From: Meiothermus sp.
GTDB lineage: Bacteria > Deinococcota > Deinococci > Deinococcales > Thermaceae
NCBI RefSeq assembly: GCF_026004115.1
Contig: NZ_BPIM01000001.1
Coordinates: 186,001 to 250,000, forward strand
Length of the DNA: 64,000 bases
Direction: 5' to 3'
Shown: piece after piece, positions 1 to 7,741 of the stretch
Layout: the number at the start of each line of letters is the position of its first letter
Position numbering within the stretch: position 1 is the stretch's first letter
Made by a program: the position numbers and the translations under genes
Notes under the pieces: model-generated
Told to the model about the DNA's origin: nothing
What the model saw: the letters and a program-made list of their open reading frames with translations, nothing else
Databases searched by the model: none

Positions 1-195
1 GGATGAACCAAAACCCCGGTCAATGTTCACATTCAGGCCCTCGGCGGTGTAGTAGCCCTTGTCCTGGGCCAGCAAGAAGGGTGCGGTAGGGCCCTGAAAG
101 GCAAAGTCGAGGGTGAAGCGCACGTTGGTGCGGGGCTGGGCCAGGCCCAGGCCGGTCAGAAACAAAAGAGCGAAAAGCAGACCTCGAGTCCACAT
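1..195 (-). CDS. ABC transporter substrate-binding protein, NMT1/THI5-like (5' end only)
   Basis: Only the first 65 codons lie in the window; the gene runs off the left edge. The protein opens with a signal peptide (about residues 1-19: MWTRG, a Leu/Phe-rich core, then GLAQ), followed by a segment reading DFAFQGPTAPFLLAQDKGYY, typical of periplasmic binding proteins of the NMT1/SsuA group that feed thiamine-precursor, riboflavin or sulfonate importers. The ligand cannot be told from this fragment. The ATG at 193-195 is chosen because a GGGGAGG ribosome binding site lies just upstream and the signal peptide starts there. A good sigma-70 promoter lies at 232-261. Confidence 0.75.
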   Translation of the reverse strand, partial: MWTRGLLFALLFLTGLGLAQPRTNVRFTLDFAFQGPTAPFLLAQDKGYYTAEGLNVNIDRGFGSS

Positions 196-204
196 AACAA
201 ACCT

Positions 205-228
205 CCCCGGTGTTGGGCAACACCTGGG
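205..228 (-). promoter_or_regulatory. Inverted repeat in the leader, overlapping the ribosome binding site
   Basis: GGTGTTG at 209-215 and CAACACC at 218-224 form a perfect 7-bp inverted repeat. CCC/GGG extend it on both sides after one mismatch. It lies between the -10 box (232-237) and the start codon (195) and overlaps the G-rich ribosome binding site (202-208), so it could be an operator or an RNA hairpin that hides the binding site. No known riboswitch consensus was recognised. Confidence 0.45.
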
Positions 229-231
229 CCG

Positions 232-261
232 AGTATAGGGAAGCCCTCTATAGGGTGTCAA
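232..261 (-). promoter_or_regulatory. Sigma-70 promoter of the ABC binding-protein gene
   Basis: On the minus strand TTGACA (256-261) and TATACT (232-237) are separated by 18 bp. This is a near-consensus housekeeping promoter facing the start codon at 195. Confidence 0.7.
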
Positions 262-572
262 CGCCGATGAGGGAAATAAGTCTTGTCTTACCCGACGCTT
301 TGGTCAGAAATAGCCCGTGTTCAGCGTGGCGTTAGATTAAATTCTGCATAATGTCAAAATTTTTTGTTCATCGTGCGAATTTGGTTGACAATAGCCTGCG
401 GAATCGGCGCCAAATCAACCAACTGTGAAACCCACACCAGCCAGCCCAGAAGCGCGTGCACGGGTAGCTTGCTTTTCAGTACGTTTTTAAGCACGTTTAT
501 TGCCCAAAATCGCAATGTGTGCCTTATTGAAAGAGGCTGTAGCGTGTGGCCAATTCCTGTTCAGCAGCCCAC
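262..572. other. Intergenic region between hemL and the ABC binding-protein gene
   Basis: About 310 bp without a convincing gene. The small open frames here have no binding site or recognisable product. I see no clear rho-independent terminator for hemL. Confidence 0.5.
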
Positions 573-1895
573 TCAGCCCACCCGAGACTTCATCGTCTGG
601 AGCGTATCCGAGACGGCTTCTAGGGTTTTGCTGAGCTCAGCTTCTCCGTGGGCTACCGAGAAGAAGGCCGCCTCGAACTGGCTGGGAGGCCAGTAAACAC
701 CCCGCTCCAGAAGGCCATGGAAGAAAACTTTGAAACGCTCGGTGTCGGAGACCACGGCCTCGGCGTAGGTTTGCACCGGCCCTTCGCGGAAGAAGAGGGT
801 AATCATGGAACCCACCCGGTTGATGGCCACCGGCACCCCGGCTTCAGCAAAAAGGGCCTGCAAGCCTTGCTCCAGAGCCGCTCCGTAGGCCTCGAGCTGG
901 GTGTAAGGCGGGTTTTGGAAGAGGGTCTTCAGGGTAGCCAGCCCCGCGGCCATGGCCAGCGGGTTCCCGCTCAGGGTGCCGGCCTGATAGACCGGGCCCA
1001 AGGGCGCTACTTGCTGCATAATCTCGGCCCGGCCCCCATAGGCCCCCACCGGCAGCCCACCCCCGATAATCTTGCCCCAGCAGATGAGGTCGGGCTGCAA
1101 GCCCAGAAGCTCCACCGCGCCCCCCTTGGCCAGGCGGAAGCCGGTCATCACCTCGTCGGCAATAAGCAAGGCCCCGTACTGCCGGGTGAGGCGGTGCAGG
1201 GCTTCCAGAAAGGCCCGCGTAGGCACCAGAACCCCTGCGTTGCCTACCACAGGCTCGAAGATGACCGCGGCAACCTGCGCACCGTACTGTTGAAAGAGGC
1301 TTTCTAAGCCCTCAGGATCGTTGTAGTCGGCCACCAGGGTGAGTTCGGCGAAAGCCTGGGGTACCCCAGCGCTCGAGGGGGCGCTCCTGGCGGTGCCCCC
1401 AGCACCGGTGAGCAGCCCCGAGCCAGCCTGCACCAGCAGGCTATCGGCGTGGCCGTGGTAGTTGCCGCGAAACTTCATAATCAGCTCGCGCCCGGTGTAG
1501 CCGCGGGCCAGCCGCAAGGCGCTCATGGTGGCCTCGGTGCCGCTGCTGACAAAGCGCACCAGGTCGGCCATGGGGTAGGCCTCGCGCACCTGCTCGGCCA
1601 GCCGCACCTCGCGTTCGGTGGGGGCCCCGTAGCTGAGTCCCTCCAGGAGGGCCTGCGCTATGGCCGCGACCACCGCAGGGTGGCTGTGCCCCAGGATCAT
1701 GGGCCCCCAGGAGCCCAGGTAGTCGAGAAGCTGGTTGCCATCGGCGTCCCAGAGGTAGGCCCCCTGGGCCCGCGCGATAAAGCGGGGGGTTCCACCCACT
1801 GCTTTGAAGGCCCGCACGGGAGAGTTTACCCCGCCGGGAATCACTTGCTGGGCCTGGCTGAAAAGTTCCTCTGAGCGCCGGATCAAATGACTCAT
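573..1895 (-). CDS. hemL: Glutamate-1-semialdehyde 2,1-aminomutase
   Basis: Converts glutamate-1-semialdehyde to 5-aminolevulinate, the second step of the C5 route to heme, in the cytoplasm with pyridoxal phosphate. The 440-aa length fits the family (about 430). The N-terminal signature with PGGVNSPVRAF (about residues 20-30) is characteristic. The cofactor aspartate lies in ADEVMTGFR (Asp247) and the Schiff-base lysine is Lys275 in WGKIIGGGLPVGAYGG. The ATG at 1895 is supported by a -10 box TAAGGT exactly 6 nt upstream, so the mRNA is probably leaderless. The gene is divergent from hemA and shares its intergenic region, so the two enzymes that make aminolevulinate from glutamyl-tRNA could be co-regulated. 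Confidence 0.95.
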   Translation of the reverse strand: MSHLIRRSEELFSQAQQVIPGGVNSPVRAFKAVGGTPRFIARAQGAYLWDADGNQLLDYLGSWGPMILGHSHPAVVAAIAQALLEGLSYGAPTEREVRLAEQVREAYPMADLVRFVSSGTEATMSALRLARGYTGRELIMKFRGNYHGHADSLLVQAGSGLLTGAGGTARSAPSSAGVPQAFAELTLVADYNDPEGLESLFQQYGAQVAAVIFEPVVGNAGVLVPTRAFLEALHRLTRQYGALLIADEVMTGFRLAKGGAVELLGLQPDLICWGKIIGGGLPVGAYGGRAEIMQQVAPLGPVYQAGTLSGNPLAMAAGLATLKTLFQNPPYTQLEAYGAALEQGLQALFAEAGVPVAINRVGSMITLFFREGPVQTYAEAVVSDTERFKVFFHGLLERGVYWPPSQFEAAFFSVAHGEAELSKTLEAVSDTLQTMKSRVG

Positions 1896-1901
1896 GCCCA
1901 G

Positions 1902-1930
1902 ACCTTAGCACCCCCGGGCCCGATGGGCAA
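1902..1930 (-). promoter_or_regulatory. Leaderless promoter of hemL
   Basis: On the minus strand TTGCCC (1925-1930) and TAAGGT (1902-1907) are spaced by 17 bp, and the -10 box ends 6 nt before the ATG at 1895. No ribosome binding site is needed if transcription starts at the A of ATG. Confidence 0.6.
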
Positions 1931-2062
1931 TCCTTCCCCTAGGTTGTAATGGCGGTGCGCTGAGGGGCTTCGTGGGGTGCCCAGGCTGCGGGTTTTCAGC
2001 GGTGGTATGCGCCCCCGGATTTCCGGCGTGATTCCTTCCCAACAAGCGATTAAAACCAACGG

Positions 2063-2107
2063 GTGACAGTTTTGTGACACTTTTCTAAGGGATTTGCTAC
2101 TGATAAT
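2063..2107 (+). promoter_or_regulatory. hemA promoter region with a repeated GTGACA motif
   Basis: TGATAAT at 2101-2107 is a good -10 box, 9 nt before the hemA ATG at 2117, with no ribosome binding site. GTGACA occurs at 2063-2068 and again at 2074-2079, eleven bases apart (about one helical turn) upstream of the -10. No clear -35 hexamer is present, which leaves room for an activator binding the repeated motif. Confidence 0.4.
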
Positions 2108-2116
2108 CAGTCTCGT

Positions 2117-3286
2117 ATGCAGCGGCTTGCCCTGATAGGGGTTTCCCAGCGACGGGGGGGCGTCGAGGCGCTGACCCAGTGGAGCCACTGGTGGCAGAGC
2201 CAGGCTCCAGGGGTCTTTGAACTGGCCGAAGAGTGGGTGCTTGTGCTCACCTGCAACCGCTGCGAGGTGGTGCTGGCCCTGAAGGAGGGGGTGAGCCTCG
2301 AGTTCGCGCGACAGGCCCTGATACCACCGGAGCTTCCGCGGGGCTACGCCTACCTGGGGGAGGCGGCCCTGGAACACCTGGCCCGGGTAGCTGCCTCGCT
2401 CGACTCAGTGAACCCAGGTGAAGACCAGATTATGCGACAGGTACGGCAGGCCTTTGAAACTGCCCAGCAAGCCGGTACGGTGGGCCCGCTAACCCGCTTT
2501 GCTTTTCAGAGCGCGCTCAAAACTGCCAAGCGGGTACGGCGCGAGATCGCCCTGGCCCCGGCCCAGACCTCGCTGTTTAGCCTGGCCCGGCCCGCCCTGG
2601 AAGCCCTTCTGCCCCGTCCGGCTAAAGTAGCGGTGGTGGGCACCGGCGAGATGGGCAGCCTGGCAGCCCGCAGCCTGGCCAGCCTGCCGGGCATTGAGCT
2701 CTGGCTGGTCAACCGAACCCCCGAAAAGGCCCGCCTGCTGGCCGAGGCGCTGGGCGCTCGGTTTATGTCGTTGCGCGATTTTCAGGCGCACCCCCCCCTC
2801 CTGGATGCCCTGGTGGCGGCTACGCCGGTGGCGGGGCTTTTGGATGCCGGTTTTTTTCAGGGGCAGCCCAGGCTCAAGGCGGCGGTGGACCTCGGTATGC
2901 CCCGAAACATCGTCCCGGAGGCTGCCAGAGGTGTGGTGCTCTTTGACCTCAACCTTTTAGAACGGCTGGGTGAGGAGCGTCGTACCCGCCTGCGGGCCGA
3001 CCTGGCCCGGGCCGAGATGATTGTGGCCGAGGAGCTGGAGCAAGCAGTGGCGGACTGGCTCGAGCGCACCATAGCCCCCGCCATTACCCAGATGCGCGAG
3101 GCCTACCGCCGTACCCTTGCCGAGTGGGTGGGGGCGCAGGTAGCGCCCGAACTCATCGAGCAGTTGGCCCACCGTTTCGCGCACTTCCCAGTCAAGGGTC
3201 TGCGCGGGCTGGCCCGCAAGCACGGCCCTGAGGCGGCAGAACATTTTTTGCAGGAGGCGGGCCTTTGGGAGGTGGGGCATGGTTAG
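2117..3286 (+). CDS. hemA: Glutamyl-tRNA reductase
   Basis: First committed step of the C5 pathway: reduces glutamyl-tRNA(Glu) to glutamate-1-semialdehyde using NADPH. The 389-aa protein has the catalytic cysteine at position 46 in LTCNRCEVV (the family usually reads TCNRTE), an SxxxGExQI-type segment around residue 100, and a Rossmann motif VAVVGTGEMGSLAA near residue 173. The C-terminal third is the helical dimerisation domain. It is the first gene of a tightly packed operon; its end overlaps hemC by 8 nt, which implies translational coupling. The start is taken as the ATG that lies 9 nt after the -10 box. Confidence 0.95.
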   Translation: MQRLALIGVSQRRGGVEALTQWSHWWQSQAPGVFELAEEWVLVLTCNRCEVVLALKEGVSLEFARQALIPPELPRGYAYLGEAALEHLARVAASLDSVNPGEDQIMRQVRQAFETAQQAGTVGPLTRFAFQSALKTAKRVRREIALAPAQTSLFSLARPALEALLPRPAKVAVVGTGEMGSLAARSLASLPGIELWLVNRTPEKARLLAEALGARFMSLRDFQAHPPLLDALVAATPVAGLLDAGFFQGQPRLKAAVDLGMPRNIVPEAARGVVLFDLNLLERLGEERRTRLRADLARAEMIVAEELEQAVADWLERTIAPAITQMREAYRRTLAEWVGAQVAPELIEQLAHRFAHFPVKGLRGLARKHGPEAAEHFLQEAGLWEVGHG

Positions 3287-4181
3287 CGTGCGCATTGCCA
3301 CCCGGGGCAGCCGCCTGGCCTTGTGGCAGGCGGGTTGGGTAAAAGAGCAGCTCGAGCGCCAGGGCGCCCGGGTGGAGCTGGTGGTGGTGGAAACCCAGGG
3401 CGACCGCGTGGATCTGCCTTTTGCCCAGATGCAAGGACAAGGTTTCTTCACCAAAGCCATACAGGACGCGGTGTTGCGCGGCGAGGCCGATCTGGCGGTA
3501 CACTCTTACAAAGACCTGCCGAGCGCCCGTCCGGAAGGGCTGGAAGTGGCCGCCATACCCCCGCGCGAAGATCCCCTCGAGGTTCTGCTCGTCCGCCCGG
3601 AAGCCCTGGACGAGCAGGCCAATAAGCTTCCCCTCCGCGCAGGGGCCCTGGTAGGTACCAGTGCCGTGCGCCGCCAGGCGCAGATTCAGGGGCTAAGGCC
3701 CGACCTGAGCATCCGGGAGTTGCGCGGCAATGTGCCGACCCGGGTCGAGAAGCTAAAGCGGGGCGAGTACGAGGCCATCCTGCTGGCCCACGCTGGCCTC
3801 AAGCGGCTGGGCCTGGATCTGAGCGGACTGTACGCAAAGGTATTGCCGCCCACCCTGGTGGTGCCGGCCCCGGCCCAGGGAGCCCTGGCGCTGGAGTGCC
3901 GCTTGGACGACCTTCGCCTCAAAGCCCTGTTGCAATCCCTGGACGATCCCCAGGCCCGCCGCACGGTGTCGGCTGAGCGAGGGCTCATGCAAAAGCTGGC
4001 CGGCGGCTGTCAGCTAGCGCTGGGGGCCTGGGCCCAGGAAACCCAGGGGGGTTTGGCGCTTACCGCCTGGTATGGGGGGCAGCTTTACCGGGCCCTCTCC
4101 ACCACGCCCGAGGCGGTAGCGGAAATGGTTTTTCGGCAAATTCGCACAGAGAACCCGGAGGTGGTATGCGAATCGCCCTGA
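3279..4181 (+). CDS. hemC: Hydroxymethylbilane synthase (porphobilinogen deaminase)
   Basis: Joins four porphobilinogens into hydroxymethylbilane. The 300-aa length is normal. Visible hallmarks are the N-terminal IATRGSRLALWQA, the catalytic aspartate Asp79 in HSYKDLPS, the cofactor-binding arginines in SAVRRQAQ and RELRGNVPTR, and Cys244 in AGGCQLALG, which carries the dipyrromethane cofactor. The ATG at 3279 lies inside the end of hemA (8-nt overlap) and the gene overlaps hemD by 16 nt, so the three are translated together. Confidence 0.95.
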   Translation: MVSVRIATRGSRLALWQAGWVKEQLERQGARVELVVVETQGDRVDLPFAQMQGQGFFTKAIQDAVLRGEADLAVHSYKDLPSARPEGLEVAAIPPREDPLEVLLVRPEALDEQANKLPLRAGALVGTSAVRRQAQIQGLRPDLSIRELRGNVPTRVEKLKRGEYEAILLAHAGLKRLGLDLSGLYAKVLPPTLVVPAPAQGALALECRLDDLRLKALLQSLDDPQARRTVSAERGLMQKLAGGCQLALGAWAQETQGGLALTAWYGGQLYRALSTTPEAVAEMVFRQIRTENPEVVCESP

Positions 4182-4846
4182 CCCAGTCCGAAGGCCGCTT
4201 GGTGGGCCTGCAAGAACGCCTGGAGGCGATGGGCCTCGAGGTGCTGCGAATACCTCTGGTGCAGACCCAAACCCTGCAAGCCTCACTGTCGCCCCTTAGC
4301 GAGTGCCGCTGGTGGCTTTTTACCAGTGTGGCGGCGGTGCAGGCGGTGCTTGCGCTGGGGGGAAGCCTGAAGGGCCGCAGACTGGGGGCGGTGGGTGAGG
4401 CCACCCGGCAGGCCCTGGGGGACGCTGGAGGCAGGGTCGAGGTGGTCGCGCCCGAAGAGACTGCCGAAAGCCTGGCCGAAGCCTTTCTGGCCCTGAAGCC
4501 TTTTGGTTTTGTAGGTCTGCCTCAGGGCAACCGGGCCCGACCGGTGCTGGCCCGGCGTCTGCGCAATGCCGGGTATGAGGTGCGCAGCGTGGTGGTTTAC
4601 CAGACCCAAACCCGGCCCTGGCCTGCCGGTCTTGCGGCCCCCGATCTGGTGCTCCTGACCAGCCCGTCGGGGGTCGAGGCATTGCCTGAAGAAGTGGGCC
4701 TCAACGCCCATCTGCTGGCCCTGGGCCCGACCACGGCTGCGGCCCTAAGCGAGCGGGGCTTTGCCTACACACGCGTGCCCAGGCCCCACGTGGAGGCTAT
4801 TTTGCAAACCATCGAGCATATTCGAGGTGAAACATGCCCAAGCTGA
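4166..4846 (+). CDS. hemD: Uroporphyrinogen-III synthase
   Basis: Cyclises hydroxymethylbilane to uroporphyrinogen III with inversion of ring D. The family is poorly conserved in sequence; the call rests on the position between hemC and hemB, the 226-aa size, the opening MRIALTQSEGR, and the pattern WLFTSVAAVQ near residue 50 and LVLLTSPSGVEAL near residue 160, which are the usual HemD strand-turn motifs. It overlaps hemC by 16 nt and hemB by 13 nt. Confidence 0.88.
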   Translation: MRIALTQSEGRLVGLQERLEAMGLEVLRIPLVQTQTLQASLSPLSECRWWLFTSVAAVQAVLALGGSLKGRRLGAVGEATRQALGDAGGRVEVVAPEETAESLAEAFLALKPFGFVGLPQGNRARPVLARRLRNAGYEVRSVVVYQTQTRPWPAGLAAPDLVLLTSPSGVEALPEEVGLNAHLLALGPTTAAALSERGFAYTRVPRPHVEAILQTIEHIRGETCPS

Positions 4847-5868
4847 AAAACCCTGAATCCTTGGCCCTCGAGGCTCCCCTGGAGCTTGCCCTGCGCCCCC
4901 GACGGCTGCGCTCCGGCGCTGCGCTGCGCGAAAGTGTGGCCGAGACCTACCTGCGTCCCGACCACTTCATTGCCCCGTTTTTCCTGATGCCCGGGCAGGG
5001 GCAAGAGCCTATTGCTGCCCTACCGGGGGTGTACCGCTATGGCGTCGAAGCGTTTTTGAACGCAGCCGAAGACGCTTTGAAGCTCGGGGTGCGCTCCTTG
5101 CTTTTGTTTGGTGTCCTTGCGGAAGAAGCTAAAGACCCCCTGGGACGAAGCAGCGCCGACCCCCTGGGCCCGGTGCCCCGGGCCATCCGGGAAGTCCGCC
5201 GGGCCTTTGGTAACGAGGTGGTGGTTTATACCGACGTCTGCCTGTGCGCCCACACTTCCCACGGCCACTGTGGGCTGCTCAAGGAAACCCCCAGGGGCCT
5301 CGTGATCGACAACGACCGCTCGCTGCCCCAGCTAGCGGCCATGGCCCTTACCCACGCCGAGGCAGGGACCGATTTTGTGGCCCCCTCGGATATGATGGAT
5401 GGACGGGTGGGTTATCTGCGCCGCACCCTCGACCAGGCCGGCTTTACCGAGGTGGGCATCCTTTCCTACGCCGTCAAGTATGCCAGTGCCTTTTATGGCC
5501 CGTTCCGCGAAGCGGCCAAGAGCGCGCCTAGCTTTGGCGACCGAGCCAGTTATCAGATGGACCCCCGCAATGCCCGCGAGGCCCTGCGGGAAGCCGCCCT
5601 CGATGAGGCCGAAGGGGCCGATATGCTCATGGTAAAACCTGCCCTGGCCTATCTGGACATCCTGGCCCGCCTGCGGCCTCAAACCCAGTTGCCGCTGGTG
5701 GCCTACAACGTGAGCGGCGAGTATGCCATGCTCAAAGCGGCGGCCCGTGCAGGTGCGCTGGACGAGGCCCGGGCGGTGCGCGAGACCCTTCTGGCCATCA
5801 GGCGGGCTGGAGCCGACCTGATTATCAGCTACCATGCCCAGGAGGCCCTGGCCCAGGGCTGGATCTAA
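4834..5868 (+). CDS. hemB: Delta-aminolevulinic acid dehydratase (porphobilinogen synthase)
   Basis: Condenses two aminolevulinates to porphobilinogen. Both active-site lysines are visible: Lys215 in AVKYASAFYGPFR and Lys268 in MLMVKPALAYLD. The zinc site is present as Cys136, Cys138 and Cys146 in DVCLCAHTSHGHCG, so this is a zinc-dependent enzyme rather than a magnesium-only one. Length 344 aa is slightly long because of about 20 extra N-terminal residues; the ATG at 4834 overlaps hemD, and a later start near residue 24 is possible. The stop codon is directly followed by the AAAGGAGGAGGG binding site of the kinase gene. Confidence 0.94.
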   Translation: MPKLKNPESLALEAPLELALRPRRLRSGAALRESVAETYLRPDHFIAPFFLMPGQGQEPIAALPGVYRYGVEAFLNAAEDALKLGVRSLLLFGVLAEEAKDPLGRSSADPLGPVPRAIREVRRAFGNEVVVYTDVCLCAHTSHGHCGLLKETPRGLVIDNDRSLPQLAAMALTHAEAGTDFVAPSDMMDGRVGYLRRTLDQAGFTEVGILSYAVKYASAFYGPFREAAKSAPSFGDRASYQMDPRNAREALREAALDEAEGADMLMVKPALAYLDILARLRPQTQLPLVAYNVSGEYAMLKAAARAGALDEARAVRETLLAIRRAGADLIISYHAQEALAQGWI

Positions 5869-5879
5869 AGGAGGAGGGT

Positions 5880-7019
5880 TTGGCACTACGGTTGAATAAA
5901 AGGCGTTGGCCCGGCGGCTGGGTCTGGCTGGCCTTTGGGCTGGTGGTGGGCTTTTTGCTGGCCCAGGTGGCCTGGTGGCTTATCTTTCAGCGCAACTACA
6001 TCCAGCAAAACATCGAATACGCCGAAACCGCCTGGCTCCAGGAAGCGGCCCTGGTGCAGCAGCTTTGGGCCGCCACCGCTTCCGAAAAGCGCGAAGCCCT
6101 CAAGCAGGAGCTCAGACAGGTATTTCCCCACCTCGAGGTCGAGGGGGAGCGGGTTTATGTCAACCCCGAGCGGCTTCAGGCTTACCGCAGCGAGCAGATG
6201 CGCTACTTGCGCATGTTCTCCTACGAGGGGCCGTTTTTCCTGGCCGTCATGCTCCTAGGGCTCTACATCATTGGCCGCAGCCTGCGCAGGGAGCAAGAGT
6301 TCAAACGCCGCCAGCAAAACTTCCTGATGGCCGCCTCACACGAATTCCGCACCCCCATCAGCACCCTTCGCCTGCTGGCCCAGACCCTGCAAATGCGCGA
6401 GCTTTCGCGCGAAAAACAGCTCAGCTATCTGACCCACATGACCCACGAGATTGACCGCCTCGAAGACCTCTCGGAGCGCCTATTGGCGACCTCGAGGCTG
6501 GTACAGGGTTTGGGCCAGATAAAGCCCGAGCGGCACGACCTGAACCAGGTTGCAGGTCGGTGCCTGGCCCGCCAGCAAAGTACCCTGATGGCCCGGGGTG
6601 CTACCCTGCACCTGGAGCTTGCTCCGTTACCCCTTCCGGTAAACCTGGATCCCGAGGCCTTTAGCCTGGTGCTATCCAACCTGCTGGACAATGCCGTGAA
6701 GTACAGTCCGCAGCCACAAAAGCTGGTCTGGGTGCGCCTGCGCCGCGAGGGCGAGCAAGCCGTGCTCGAGGTCGAAGACCGCGGGGTGGGGCTTTCGAAG
6801 GGCGATCTACAACAAATTTTTGAGCCCTTTTATCGCGTGGGCGACGAACAGACCCGGCGCACCCGTGGTCTGGGATTAGGGCTTTACCTGGTCAAAAACA
6901 TCACCGAGCTGATGGGCGGCCGGGTCTGGGCCGAGGCTTTGCCCCAGGGCAGCCGCTTTGGGCTTAGCTTTCCCCTGGCCGAAGCCCACAGCCCCGTCCC
7001 CGAGAGGAGGCCCGCATGA
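5880..7019 (+). CDS. Membrane sensor histidine kinase embedded in the heme operon
   Basis: A 379-aa kinase with two membrane segments (about residues 13-36 and 117-134) enclosing an extracytoplasmic part of roughly 80 residues, then a HisKA domain with His154 in AASHEFRTPIS and a HATPase domain with N box LLDNAVKYSP and glycine boxes DRGVGL and GLGLGLYLV. No recognisable sensor fold is visible in the loop. The start is TTG at 5880, chosen because the strong AAAGGAGGAGGG site ends a few bases before it. Its stop overlaps the response regulator ATG as ATGA. Its place between hemB and hemE suggests that it senses heme, a porphyrin, iron or oxygen, but that is inference. Confidence 0.9.
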   Translation: MALRLNKRRWPGGWVWLAFGLVVGFLLAQVAWWLIFQRNYIQQNIEYAETAWLQEAALVQQLWAATASEKREALKQELRQVFPHLEVEGERVYVNPERLQAYRSEQMRYLRMFSYEGPFFLAVMLLGLYIIGRSLRREQEFKRRQQNFLMAASHEFRTPISTLRLLAQTLQMRELSREKQLSYLTHMTHEIDRLEDLSERLLATSRLVQGLGQIKPERHDLNQVAGRCLARQQSTLMARGATLHLELAPLPLPVNLDPEAFSLVLSNLLDNAVKYSPQPQKLVWVRLRREGEQAVLEVEDRGVGLSKGDLQQIFEPFYRVGDEQTRRTRGLGLGLYLVKNITELMGGRVWAEALPQGSRFGLSFPLAEAHSPVPERRPA

Positions 7020-7741
7020 AGCCCAGGGTGCTGCTGGTGGAGGACGAACCCGCCTTGGCCGCTGCCCTGGCCGACAACCTCGAGGGGGAGGGTTATGCGG
7101 TGGAAATTGCCCCCGATGGCCACACGGCCCTCCGGCGCTGGCCGGACTGGAACCCCGATCTGGTGGTGCTCGACGTGATGCTACCTGGCCTCGATGGCCT
7201 TCGGATCTGCCGGCAAATGCGGGCCCTCGGCCACACCACCCCGGTGCTCTTCCTCTCGGCCAAAGGGGCTCCCGAAGAGCGGGTGGAGGGTCTGCAGGTA
7301 GGGGGCGACGACTACCTGGCCAAGCCTTTCCACCTTCCCGAGTTTCTTTTGCGGGTCAAAAACCTGCTGCGCCGCCGGGCCGAAGCCCCCGTTGCAGAGT
7401 ATGCCTTTGCCGGGCACCGGGTGGATTTTCGGGGCTGGACGGCTTACCTGAGGGATGGCCGCAAGGAAGCCCTGGGCGAACGCGAGATGGCCATTCTGCG
7501 CCTGCTGATTGAGCGGGCTGGCCAGGTGGTGAGCCGCGATGAAATTCTCGACCGGGTTTGGGGCCAGGAAGTCTTCCCCAGCAGCCGCACCATTGACAAC
7601 TTTGTGGTGCGCCTGCGCCGTTTGTTCGAGCCCGACCCGGCCCATCCGGTGCACTTTCATACCGTCTGGGGCGTGGGCTACCGCTTCACCCCCACCCCCG
7701 AACCCAGGGCCGAGGCCAACCCCACCAAGGAGCAAGCGTGA
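7016..7741 (+). CDS. OmpR-family response regulator, partner of the upstream kinase
   Basis: 241 aa. The receiver domain has the acidic pair Glu9/Asp10 in VEDEP, the phospho-acceptor Asp53 in VVLDVMLPG and Lys103 in DYLAKPF. The C-terminal half is a winged-helix DNA-binding domain (EREMAILRLLIERAGQVVSR, then a VRRLRR-type recognition region and the wing VWGVGYRF). It is translationally coupled to the kinase (ATGA at 7016-7019) and to hemE (GTGA at 7738-7741). The likely targets include the heme operon itself, as inference. Confidence 0.93.
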   Translation: MKPRVLLVEDEPALAAALADNLEGEGYAVEIAPDGHTALRRWPDWNPDLVVLDVMLPGLDGLRICRQMRALGHTTPVLFLSAKGAPEERVEGLQVGGDDYLAKPFHLPEFLLRVKNLLRRRAEAPVAEYAFAGHRVDFRGWTAYLRDGRKEALGEREMAILRLLIERAGQVVSRDEILDRVWGQEVFPSSRTIDNFVVRLRRLFEPDPAHPVHFHTVWGVGYRFTPTPEPRAEANPTKEQA

